Assembly (NCBI GenBank): GCA_003249255.1 | Contig: QKJP01000005.1 | Location: forward strand, 62,001-126,000 | Direction of reading: 5' to 3' | From: Bacteroidales bacterium | GTDB taxonomy: Bacteria > Bacteroidota > Bacteroidia > Bacteroidales > Marinilabiliaceae | DNA length: 64,000 nucleotides | Shown: positions 34,620 through 45,900 of the stretch, one piece after another | Layout: each line of letters starts with the position of its first letter | Numbering within the stretch: the stretch's first letter is position 1 | Notes under the pieces: generated by a model | The model's input: only the letters and a program-made list of their open reading frames with translations | Database searches by the model: none | What the model was told of the DNA's origin: nothing | Position numbers and translations under genes: made by a program

Positions 34620-37600
34620 CTATTCATCATCTAATACTAAAGCTTCAGATGGAAACATCAAAAAGAACTCCGACCCTACGCCTAAAGTAGATGTCACCCA
34701 GAGTTTGCAGTTTAATAACTCAGCAAGTTTCTTACTGATGGATAAACCCAACCCTACACCATCGTAGATGATCGAATTATTTCCATGTAATTTTCGAAAA
34801 CGATCAAATACATGATTTATATTTTCATCTTTAATTCCAATTCCGGTATCGGCTACTGATAGTATTAAATTACCAGCTTCAGAAAGGTGGGCATTAAGCG
34901 ATATTTCACCTTCTTTTGTAAATTTAACAGCATTATTAAGCAGGTTGCTTATAATTTAATTCACACGGTTTTTATCAGAATTAATTAGCACATTTCTATG
35001 CTGAAGATGATTCTTTTGAATGAAATCTACGTTCTCATTATTGGCATTAATTTTTACCGTTGATAAACATTCATCCAACAAAACATGCACATTAAAAGGT
35101 GAATTCTCAATTTTTAATTGATTGGATTCGATTAAACTCAAAACCAATATATCGTCTAGCAAATACAATAACCGATCTGAGTTGACTTGTATTAAATTCT
35201 TGAAATACAGCTGTTCTTCGTGCAGTAGCTCTTGCTCTGTTAGTAGCCCTGAAAAGCCGACCACTGCATTTAGCGGCGTACGTATTTCATGCGACATATT
35301 GGCTAAAAAGGCAGATTTTAATTGGTCTGATTCCTTAGCTTGTTCCATGGCCAGTTGCAAATCTTTCGTCCGCTCATCCACAAGTCCTTCAAGATTTTCT
35401 TTATGCTCTTCCAGTTCTAAGGTTTGTTTTTTTAACTGATCGTTTTGCGCAAATATTTCTTCGCGACTTTCTTCCAAGCGGGCATTCACCTCCATTAAAT
35501 CAACTGTTCGCTCCTGTACAGTAATTTCTAATAGTTCTTTTTTGATGCGGATAGAACGTAGTCTTAAAAGGAAGAAGCCTACGATTAAGATCACCATAAA
35601 AAGAATAAGCAACAATTTAAACAACCGAGTTTTATAAAAAGGGGGCTGAATAATAATTTTAATGGTTTTTGGATTCAAGTTCCAAAACCCATCGCTATTG
35701 GAGGCCTTGACCCGAAAAACATAAGTCCCTTCATCTAAATTTGTATACTTGGCAAACCGAGCTGTAGATGTGGTATTTATCCAGTCCTTATCGTATCCTT
35801 CTAACATGTATTTATATCGATTAAACTCCGGATTGGCCATATGTAAGGCAGTAAAATGAATGGTAAAATCATTTTCGGCGTATTGAAGTATAATTTCATC
35901 CATTTCATTTAAGGCCTTCGTTAATAGAACCTTTCCATTTATTTCTTCATTTACTGCTACCGCTTTATTCATCACCTCAATATTCGTCAGTAAAAGATTT
36001 GGCGGTGTGGTATCCTGAGTAATATCATCAGGATAAAAAGCATTAAATCCGTTAACTCCACCCATAAGAATTTCACCATCATGCCTTTTACAACCGGCTA
36101 ATTCGGTAAATTCAAAACTCTGTAAACCATCCTTATGATTAAAGTTCCGCATTTTTTCGGAGTAAGGATTAAATTTGGTAAGACCTTTATTGGAGCCAAT
36201 CCAAAAATCCCCATTATCATCCTCTATAATTTCCTTGATATTATTGTTTGACAAACCGTCTTTCTCTGTCCATCTTTTAAAAGAGCCATTACACAGCTTA
36301 TCGCCTTCAATATATTTGATTAAGCCACCGCCCAATGTTCCCATCCAAATGGAGCCGTCTTTTGATTCAATAATCGGCAAAACATAATTATTACTTAAAC
36401 TATCCGGATTAGCCGCTGACTGTTTAAAAATTTTAAACTTTGGATTAAGATCATTTTTCTTATTTCCGTCCAAAACCATTAAACCGTTATTGGTTCCCAC
36501 CCACAGTCTACCCTTACTATCTTCTAGAAAACTTCTTATAATATTTGAACATATATTACTATTTTCCATAGTATAATGTTCCAACTTAAAATCTCCGTTT
36601 TTAAACCTTGCTTTATAAATACCATCCAGATAGGTACCTAACCAAATATTATCATTTGCATCCTGGAGAATACAAAATACCATTCCTCCTTTAATGGGAA
36701 GAAAACCTAAATCTAAATCCTGTTTAATTCCGTTTTGCTTAAATCGAGCTATAAGGGAATTATAAGCAGTTCCCATCCAAATTTCAGGAGCATTGAATTT
36801 AACTGACATAAAATCATATACGATATGCTGTTCTCCCGGGATGTTGCAGTAGTATTTTTCAAATCCTTCACTGTAATCATTACTACCAAAAGGCAGATAG
36901 TTAACCCCACCTCCTTCGGTACCTATCCACAAATTGCGTTGTGGATCTTCATATATGGAAAGGATTTTATTTGCACTCAAACTCCCTTTGGCAAGTGTTG
37001 ATTTATAGGTTCTAAATTGACGGTTTAGGGTGCTCAATTTACATATTCCGCCACCATAGGAACCTACCCATAGTCCTCCTGTATTATCCCTTGTAACGCA
37101 AATAACATTGTTGTTGGAGATACTATATTCATTATCTCCGGCTGCAAAGTGATGGGTTTGAACAAATCCCTGTTCAGGATTCCCGGAATACACCAACCTA
37201 AAAAGCCCTCTATCACTTCCGGCCCATATTTCATTCGGTTCAGTTTGAACAAATTCAAGAACACTACCAATATACTGAGTTGCAATTTTATAGGAATCAG
37301 GTTTTTCAGAATCAAGGCTCACCTGACTAAAACCTGCACCATGCCCAATTAAATAACTATTCTCAAAAGGATATACAATCCGCATATTTTTAAAAGGCAG
37401 CCCTTTAAAAACCTGCTCCATGGTAGGTCTCTTTAATGTATCATCCGGAATAAAAATTTTCATAATTTTATCCCACATAACTACATTTACATCTCCGTCC
37501 TTATCTTCAAAACAATTGACATATCTCACGACTCGATTAGGTTCATTCTTTAAATCAGGAATTAAGACCTTCTTATACTCCCCCAAATGATCCTTCTGCA

Positions 37601-38054
37601 AATAATATATTCCGGCAAGAGTTAAGATGAAAATGCGATTTTTCGAATCACAAAACACATTTCGCACCGCATTATACTTTACCTCCAAATCAGTATTTCC
37701 CTCTTCAACAAAGCGAATAAAACTCTCATTTTTAGGATTGTACATACAATCACCTCGATCAAGTGTAGCAATCCAAATATTGCCTTCTTTATCTTCGGTA
37801 AATTTTGTTATGAGGTTACTCGAAACCGACAACGCCTCATCCTCACTAACTCGAAACACCTTAAAATCAATCCCGTCGTACCTGTTTACCCCTTCGTGTG
37901 TGGCAATCCATAAATAACCTTGACTATCCTGAAAAATATCGACCACATTATTTTGAGAAAGACCATTATTCGAATTTATTCTTTCGAAGGTAAACTCTTG
38001 CCCCTGCACCAAATAAAACAACGAAATAAAAAACAGAATAAAAGATAAACGCAT
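34620..38054 (-). pseudogene. Two-component propeller sensor histidine kinase interrupted by a nonsense codon
   Basis: The full frame spans 1145 codons. In order: signal peptide (MRLSFILFFISLFYLVQG); about 14 Reg_prop beta-propeller blades (for example GYLWIATHEGVNRYDG, GGLWVGSYGGGICKL, NLWIGTEGGGVNYL); a Y_Y_Y domain (about 690-790); one transmembrane helix (FKLLLILFMVILIVGFFLL); a coiled coil; HisKA with SHEIRTPLNAVVGF (His at about 922); and the ATPase domain. TAA at 34956-34958 interrupts the frame between SDKNRVN and IISNLLNNAVKFTKEG, just before the N-box. Kinases have Gln here (RVNQIISNLL), so CAA to TAA is the likely change. The downstream frame keeps DTGIGI and the G-rich VGLGLSISKKL motif. 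The truncated product of 1032 residues lacks ATP binding and should be inactive. No receiver or HTH domain follows, so this is not the classic hybrid one-component type. Confidence 0.88.
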
Positions 38055-38275
38055 AATTTAGAATAATAGAGTAAGGATGGTAAAGTTAAGTTAAGAAAAA
38101 GTGACCGTCTATGCTTAAATAACGGATTTAAAGACTTTGCTTCCAAACAATCTCAACATCACTTGACAATTATTTTTTGACACAGTCACAGTTTTTGGTT
38201 GTTTTTAGGCATAAAAAAAGTATTATTTTTTTTAAAAAATTGAGTTTAAAAAAGAATCCTTAAACAAACATAAAT

Positions 38276-38304
38276 AAAAGCCGGTTGTTTTTCAACCGGC
38301 TTTT
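38276..38304. terminator. Perfect hairpin terminator downstream of the acetate transporter
   Basis: AAAAGCCGGTTG (38276-38287) pairs perfectly with CAACCGGCTTTT (38293-38304) around a five-T loop. The A- and T-runs flanking it make it usable on both strands. It lies 20 bases past the stop of the leftward transporter gene. Confidence 0.85.
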
Positions 38305-38324
38305 AAAACGCTCTTAAATAACTT

Positions 38325-38900
38325 TTACACCCCGGGTAAAATACTTTTCTTATAACTATCAATGTAAAGTACCGCCATCGCAATATACAGAGCTAAAAGA
38401 CCGGTAAACACACCCTCAATGCCGGCAACTGTATGTACCCAATGACTTCCTGTAAAGTTGGCAATGGCCAATAAGGCAAATAATACCACAACAGATCCAA
38501 AAAGCACCATCATTATTTTACTCACTTTTAAAGTGGCAATAAATAAACCAAATGAGAATATTCCCCACATGGTTAAATAATACCCCATAGAAGTAGAATT
38601 AGGTGCATCGCCTAGCCCAAGCTTAGGAAATACGATCAACATTACCAGAGTGATCCAAAATGCACCGTAAGACGTAAAAGCAATGGTACCAAAGAGGTTA
38701 CCTTTCTTCCATTCCATCACGCCGGCAATTAATTGAATTAATCCGCCATAAACTAAGCCCATGGCCAAAATCATGGTATCCATTGGGAATAAACCTGCAT
38801 TATGAAGGTTTAAAAGCGCGGTAGTTAAACCGAAACCAACCAAACCCAAAGGACCAGGGTTGGCAGTCATGTCTCTAAATGTAATTGTAGTTTTTTCCAT
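38325..38900 (-). CDS. satP: Acetate uptake transporter (GPR1/FUN34/SatP family)
   Basis: A 191-residue inner-membrane protein with six hydrophobic segments and the family signature NPGPLGLVGFGLTT at residues about 14-27. The family (SatP/YaaH, AceTr) carries acetate, succinate or related carboxylates. The ATG at 38900 is chosen instead of the one at 38933, because a TAnnTTTG promoter element (38931-38938) overlaps the upstream codon and MEKTTITFRDMTANPGPLG is the usual kind of N-terminus. It is a single-gene unit with a promoter upstream and a perfect terminator downstream. Confidence 0.92.
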   Translation of the reverse strand: MEKTTITFRDMTANPGPLGLVGFGLTTALLNLHNAGLFPMDTMILAMGLVYGGLIQLIAGVMEWKKGNLFGTIAFTSYGAFWITLVMLIVFPKLGLGDAPNSTSMGYYLTMWGIFSFGLFIATLKVSKIMMVLFGSVVVLFALLAIANFTGSHWVHTVAGIEGVFTGLLALYIAMAVLYIDSYKKSILPGV

Positions 38901-38930
38901 TATATTTTTGTGTTGATTGTAAAAATTGCG

Positions 38931-38938
38931 CAAAAGTA
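38931..38938 (-). promoter_or_regulatory. Probable promoter -7 element of the acetate transporter
   Basis: On the minus strand this reads TACTTTTG (TAnnTTTG), 30 bases upstream of the ATG at 38900, with a TTG-containing segment (ACTTGGAG) about 20 bases further up. It decides the start codon of the transporter. Confidence 0.6.
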
Positions 38939-39019
38939 GATAAATACCCGAACTCCAAGTTTAAAAGTTCTGTTAATAATCTTGAAATTCAACTATTTTT
39001 TTTTGATCTAACTAAGCAC

Positions 39020-39060
39020 AAAAAAGCCCCATTTTACAATAAATAAAATGAGGCTTTTTC
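39020..39060. terminator. Terminator hairpin behind the small T9SS protein
   Basis: AAAAAGCCCCATTTTA pairs with TAAAATGAGGCTTTTT with one mismatch around a short AT loop. It is 18 bases past the stop of the leftward T9SS gene and ends in a T-run on both strands. Confidence 0.8.
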
Positions 39061-39077
39061 GTTTTTATTGGAAATCA

Positions 39078-39773
39078 TCAAATTTTCAAAATCTTTTGGA
39101 TCATTAATTGATTTTTATCCTTTAACACACAGGTATAATATCCTTTTTTTAATACTCCAACATCTATGGCATTAGATAATCCGGATTCTATTTTTAACAC
39201 TACCTTTCCGCTTAAGTCCATCACCAAGAATGTACTATTCGCAGTCCATTCTCTAATATAAAGAATACCTTCTACCGGATTGGGGTAAACCATCAAAGCA
39301 TTCTGCACCATAACATTAGCGATTGAAGATGAAGGGTCATCCTGCATTGCTACCTCCTCAGTCACCACCATCCATTGCTTTGGCTCACTATAATTCCCCA
39401 AAGAGGCATCGCTTGTAAAGTTAAATGCCCCGGTTAAAAAGCACAGTGAATCAATTGCGGGCACATAAGCTTTTAGGCGAATCACCTCATTATTGGTATT
39501 GGAATAAACCATTAAAGGCACTCTGTACTTTTCAATGGCAGCATAATAACGCACTTCAGTTTTACCCAAACATTCGCCTGCTTCGTTAAAGGCAGCCACA
39601 ATTACTTCGGGTGAGTTCTCAACCAAGGTATCGCTTAAACTGACAACACCAGTTACCGTCATGTTGTATTCGTATTGTGAACCGTCTACCTGCCAGTTGG
39701 GCTCTGCGGCAAACATCGTTTGAGCAGCAAATCCCAATAAAGCAATTAAGGTTTTTATGATTTTTGAATTCAT
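39078..39773 (-). CDS. T9SS-sorted small extracellular protein
   Basis: A 231-residue exported protein. The N-terminus is a signal peptide (KIIKTLIALLGFAAQTMFA). Residues about 25-140 form a beta-rich domain (QYEYNMTVTGVVSLSDT, then EVIVAAFNEAGECLGKTEVR). The same layout is present twice near the end of the neighbouring 2720-residue protein (compare QYEYNMSAMLKV and DRDLYMVNLTVYGG there). The C-terminal about 75 residues are a type A T9SS sorting domain (VYPNPVEGILYIRE, LVMDLSGKVVLK, KKGYYTCVLKD). It should be delivered to the cell surface or medium. It may be related in function to the giant gene upstream on the same strand. Confidence 0.85.
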   Translation of the reverse strand: MNSKIIKTLIALLGFAAQTMFAAEPNWQVDGSQYEYNMTVTGVVSLSDTLVENSPEVIVAAFNEAGECLGKTEVRYYAAIEKYRVPLMVYSNTNNEVIRLKAYVPAIDSLCFLTGAFNFTSDASLGNYSEPKQWMVVTEEVAMQDDPSSSIANVMVQNALMVYPNPVEGILYIREWTANSTFLVMDLSGKVVLKIESGLSNAIDVGVLKKGYYTCVLKDKNQLMIQKILKI

Positions 39774-39937
39774 AATATTTCAATTTAAAATAAGGTACTG
39801 CGATAATCTAAAAATTACGATTTCATTAAACTTCACCCTAGCGCTACACACTAGGCTATACGACTTCGCTCCTTTGGAGCTATTATTTCTAAAAATCTCA
39901 ATTATCATCATCACCTCGCTTTAAGACTTACTGAATA

Positions 39938-39968
39938 CTTATGGAAGAACACTTGATTCTTCCATAAG
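39938..39968. terminator. Hairpin behind the 2720-residue T9SS gene
   Basis: CTTATGGAAGAA (39938-39949) pairs perfectly with TTCTTCCATAAG (39957-39968) with a 7-base loop. It lies 14 bases past the stop of the leftward giant gene. No long T-run follows, so it may be a terminator or an mRNA-stabilising 3' end. Confidence 0.6.
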
Positions 39969-39981
39969 CTCAGCCATCTAT

Positions 39982-42900
39982 TTAATTATCCATTTTTAAT
40001 ACACGTTGCTGGCTAGCCGTTTCACCAAACACCTTCACAATGTAAATACCTGTCGGCACTTCGGTGTTGTTAAATGAGCAACCGTTCCAAACCAATTCCG
40101 TTGCGGTCACATTCGTCCATTGACGAATCAGCTTTCCGTGAACATCGTAGATGGCCACTTGAGTAGTTCCCTCTGGAATATTTTTGATTAATACCGACTC
40201 CGCAAATGGGTTTGGCAACAACTCAACTCCGGCAGAAACTTCATCATCAAAAGTCAGTAAGAACGGATCGTTTACAGAACCCAATACTTTATTTGCTTTG
40301 TAAACAGCTTGCTCATGGGCAGGGTATTGCGTCTGACCATCGCTTAACACAAAGCTCAGTTCTTTTTCTGTTGAACTACCCGAAACTGTCATCGCATACA
40401 AGTAGTTACCCTCAACTTCTAGCGGAGTTACCATGCCAACCAGTTCACCATCTGAATAAGTCCAAATACTAGATTGAGCTAAATCGGCAACCGGACTATT
40501 AGCTACTTTAAGCATCGCCGACATGTTATATTCGTACTGACTCGCCAATTGTTTATTCGACTCCACGCCTTCTAGCGATCCACTTTTTAATAAAGTCTCC
40601 TGCGGATAAACAAAGCTGACCGTTTCAGCATTGTTCGAATAATACATGTATCCTTTATTTGGATTTAAAGCGGTTAAACTACCAATCCAACCTAAAGATG
40701 CATCGTACATGGCAAACTGTGTTTGTGACTTGATCACATCATCCTGTTTTGGCTGATGGTACGACAATGCACTCTTAATTGGCATTTTTACTTGCGGGGT
40801 ATAGCCAATCCAGTTCCACTCCGGTAAAATCGAAATCGGGTACTGCGATGTTAGAACAGGCTCTCCCGAAAGTTCAATGACATCATTTTGACTAGCACGC
40901 AACTTGTACATCTGACCAATTTCGAAAGATTCATCCGATAGCGTTCCGTCCCAGCCTAAGTTAGCGACATACTCATCGTACAAGCCTGAAATCGATTTAA
41001 TCTGATCTCCGGTAGCTGATTGAACCCCTTCTAACAAGGCAGCTGAGCTTTCTAACTGAGTTGAATTCAAGTTGAACGATAACCAGTTCCAGCCTTGCGC
41101 AACAGGTATTTCTACGCCAATATTATTGGTTGTTTCAATTAAAATAGGTGTAGCCGGTTTACCTTCTATCTTGTTGGCTGCATAATTAACGCTTGGTGTT
41201 ACATGCGAATACATGTTGCCTTCACTGGCATCCCAAACCTTAAATTCTACCGTCGAAGTTTCGTTTAAGCCACCATACACCGTTAGGTTCACCATGTACA
41301 AATCACGATCGGCAAAGTACTGAACATTGCTTACACCTCGGCACTGACCATTTACGAAAGCTCCAACTTTGTCTTCGACATCGGTTGAAAGCACATCTGC
41401 AATTTTTAGCTTCGCAAATACTATCATCGATGCTTCGAAATCACTCGGGTTAACCGTCCAATCCGGAGCAGGTTCTACCACAGATAGATTAACGGTGCAA
41501 CGCTCGTTGAAATCCATCGATCCATTCAGGTAAATATCTGCGGTATATTTACCGGTATTAACGGCCGGACTTACCGTAAAAGTAATTTCCTGAGATGATA
41601 ATGGCTCCAATTCGCCACTCTCTGAATCGGCACTTAACCAAAGTGGCAAATTATCCAGTTCCCAGTTTTCGACACTACCGCCTTTGTTGTAAATCATCAA
41701 CTTAAAGGTTTTAGACTCGTCGGGTGCGGTGCTTAGGTTAACACGCTGTTTCTCCCAAAGCAATTGATTCCTGTTTACAAAAGCCGACCAGCTTGCAGCA
41801 GACTCCATGCGGTTACCGTGCATGTCGTATACCCCTTCGATGGCCACATCAAGAATCGTATTTTCAATGCGGTTGGCATCGATGTTTGGTGTAATCAATA
41901 TCTGATCGTCGTTAATCACATAGTTAAACGGAATTTTCGTTGTCGGACGCGCTAATTTAATGGCAGCTGTTTCGGTACTGTATTCCACCGCTCCGTTAAT
42001 TACGCATGTTCCGGCAATTCCGTTAACCGAGGTTGTCTTGTTCAACAAGGTCTCATTACGCTCTGATGGATCGGTAACGGTTACATCCTCAAACGGGAAG
42101 TAAGCCTTTAAGCCAAACTCTTCGCCTCGCAAGGAATGATTCATGTATTTTTGAATGATGCTTTGCGAACGGGCACTGCTCCAGATTCTGAACTCGTCGA
42201 TGGCTCCGTTAAAGAATAAATCAACTTCTTCGGTGGTTACCTGATGAGAATAACGAGCGCCAAGAACTCCTTTTGCGCCTCCCATACCGGATACCAGTTC
42301 TGATGATTCACTGATTTTCACTTCACCATCTAACAGCACATTCATGTTACCACGGCGGTTAACAGCAAGTGCGAAATGATGCCAGTTGTTATCCAAATAA
42401 GAAGTGGCATCGATGGCAAATTCACGTCCGTCATTCAAGACTTTCAATTGTCCGTCTGCTCCGGCAATAAGAGCCCACTTCAATTCTGAGGTATCGCTTC
42501 CGTCTGCTTTTCCATTAGAGAACAAACATTCGTCACTTGCAGGAACAGCCGATTTAAACCAGAACTCCAACGTAAAATCGGCCAGACTGCTCAGTTCCAT
42601 TTCGGAACTGTTGTAAGTTACATATCCACCCTTAAAATCTAAAGCAGATCCGGTACTGCTCACATGCCAGGTGGCATTTACCTGACCATGACGAGCAAAG
42701 GCCAAGTCTCGTGCTAAATCACCACGCACATCGTCCATTGGATAAGCACCAATTAAACCACGCTCGTACCCTGAGAGAATCGTGTATCGGCGTGCCTGAA
42801 TTTCGGAAGAAGTGGATGCCTGATTCCAGATTCTGAAATCGTGCATATTTCCTTCGAAAGCTGAATTATCTGCTGCACAATAGCCAACGGTTATCGGACT

Positions 42901-45900
42901 GTTTTCGAAATACTCAGTATCTACAGACTTGGTTTGAATATCGGTTTCATCACCATGAGCAACCACTAGCTTTAACTCGTTACTTCCGGTTAATTGATCG
43001 TTGCTATAAACTACTGCATAATGATTCCAAATGCCTGTAGTTGTAAAAGCAGTATTTGATGTGATGGTTTCACCGTTTAGCTTTAAAACAAAACGGTCTT
43101 CATCATCAAAACCAATCCATAAACCACCGGCAGAAGGATCGCCTTGAGAAACCAAACACTCTTTGCCTGAACCCTCACGTTTCGCCCAGAATTCGAAGGT
43201 AAACGGACTGTACTTCAGATTCACATCCTGAGCAATGGTCATGTTTTGAGTCACACCATCGAAATGAAGACTGGCATTGTGTTGCAGGTAATCGAAGTCT
43301 CTTAAATCGGTTCCGTTGGTAATGCCACTCACCGAAATATTCTCAGAGGTAAAGACACCTGCCTGAATAGTCTCACTAAAAGAGGCCTTCAACTCATCAT
43401 CGATGGCTAAAATGCCATTGGCCGGAGTTGGTGCACCAAATAACTGAGGACGCTTATTATCGAAAATACCCGATAAGATTTCGGATGAATAAACCGAACC
43501 ATCACTACAATGAGAAATCGCTCTGATATCGTAAGTCCTGTTCTGCATAGACGACATATCCCAGGTAAATCCAACGGCCGGATTACCGTTCATCTCGATG
43601 GTATCATTACCGGTTAAAGCAGTTTTGGCTTCATCAACAAACACCTTGGCTGTAATCCAGGTGCTTTGCTCCGATGGTTTGTACTGGAACATGAAGTCTT
43701 CGAATTTATCATGATTCAGATCATAATTAGAAAACTTCACATGCATCTCCGGCTTACCGGTTAAGGCGTTCGTATTTTTGCTGTTCACTGTCCATTGATC
43801 CGCAGGTGAAGATATTGCCACTTCGGTACATTGCTCGATAAAGTGAGCCGAAATAGCTACCGTATCCGAAATATCCGCAATGTCGTCTGTCGGATCGAAC
43901 TGGCATAAGGAGTGCAGAATCAATCGAATATTGTCGTACTCATTTACCGAAGCACGTCCCTTTTCGACCGTCACCGTTTTCACCACGGTTTGGCCAGCAG
44001 GCACCAAGACTCTAATGCCTTCAACAATCGATTTACCATCCAGTTTCACAATGGCACCATCCGGATTAGAGGCTGCATCCATAAATAAACCGTACCACAT
44101 GTTAGCACCAATATCGCTGGTGTTAGACAGGTTTACTTTAAAGGTAGCAGGAAGCCCTTCGGGCACATTGGTAACCAAAGATGTTTCGGTACCAATCTCG
44201 GGTGATTCACGTTTTAATGTTCCCGCAGAAATCTCATGGTTTTCTTCCGGCTCATAAAATCTGGCATACTCCGTACCCTCATACGGACAAACACTTTGTC
44301 CACCCCGGAGCTTAAAGACCGGACCGCCATACAAGGTATCCACCTTTACATCCATCGAGAAATAATCACCCTGATCGCCATCGGCCAAGACAAAACCAAC
44401 CTTTTTAGAATCAGTATCTTCGTCGCTTGAGCTATCACCTCCCTCGTGGTGGAAACGCTCAGTCACCTTGGCTTTCATCCCAAATTTATTCACGGTGAAA
44501 CCAACTTCTGCAGCTATACCAGCATCTATCGACCACTCGAAACTACTGGTTTCAACATTGGTGGTATCTAACGAAACAGAAGATTCTATAGATGCTCCGG
44601 CATCAAAAGATAAATTGGTATAGTTATTATGCGTATCAAAATTACCATCGGCACCCAGTTTTAACTGCTCGTTTAAAGCTAGCTTTGCATACCAATTATT
44701 AATCTTTTGATTGTACTCAAAAATCTCATCCTTTATGCTATCATTAGGTGTATCTTCAGCCGGCGTGAAAATATAGGATGGTCCGCTGATATACGTATCT
44801 GTTGTATCTATTGCCGCCCCATTAAACACAGGATCATCATTACTTAATCCGTAATAAGGATCAGTTGTTTTTAACTTCGAGGTGTATTCTTCGCTTTCGA
44901 ATAAACTGTTACGCACCTGTTTCATATTTGGAATTAAGTAATTCTCGATATGATTGGCCGAGTACACAAAATCAGTCGTTGCTGTTTTTCCTACAATGAT
45001 GGCCTTATTGGTACCCACCATGTAATTACCCGGATTATCTTCGTCTTCTAACAGTTTAACATTGGTCGCAGCTCCATAATAAATATTGGTACCATGCCCA
45101 AAGAACACATCTGCCTGAGATCCTGTAAAATCAGAAGCCGAAGAGGTCGAGTAATTAAACTGATAGGTACGAACAGATGTATGCGTACGATCTTCGGTCC
45201 ATTTGAAAGAATTGCTTGTAGATAATCCGATGGAATTATCCGTATCAATCTGATTCTCGACCGAGAAGAACGGCGTACCGGCATTCATCACATAGCGAAC
45301 ACCCATCATGTACAAGATGTCAATATCTCCGCCAAAACCATTGGCCCAGGTGTCGGTAGTAGTTTTTGTGGTGGTAAATCCTTTTTCGAAATACGAATAA
45401 CTATCCGATCCGGCCGGGTCACGCAAAATGAAATCAATCTCATCGGCTCCGGTCACAAAATTCATTCCTCCGGCAGGTTTTGCACCAAAGACATAAGCTG
45501 GTTGAAGAATCTCTGCTCCTGCAATAAAATTATCATCCACCTTAAGTTTAAAGTTGATATTTTGCGTATACGGCTCAGCTGTTAATGGCATTCCTGCCCA
45601 GAAAGTGTGAACCACTTCACCGTTTTCATTCAACTGTAATTCTTCGCTCCTATTGGTATTGGCAATTTGGTTTTCGACCACAATAATACCATCGGTAACC
45701 GGAACCACATCTACCTCATCATCATCAGAATTGAGGTATTGCTCATGAGCAGAAATCTTAAATTCGTATTTGCCCAATTGTGTGAAGATGGGATTAGAAA
45801 ATACATAATCGTAGGTTCCATCCGTATTTCGACTAACCACCGGAACTCTCGTGTACGTATTTTCGGCTACTTTAAAATTATAGATGCTGTCGCCCAAATA

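Noticed and set aside
11160-34958. Recoding or stop-codon readthrough as the reason for the in-frame stops
   Set aside because: TAA, TAG and TGA are each involved and are also used as normal gene ends throughout the window; one gene additionally has a frameshift. Ordinary pseudogenes or sequence errors explain it better.
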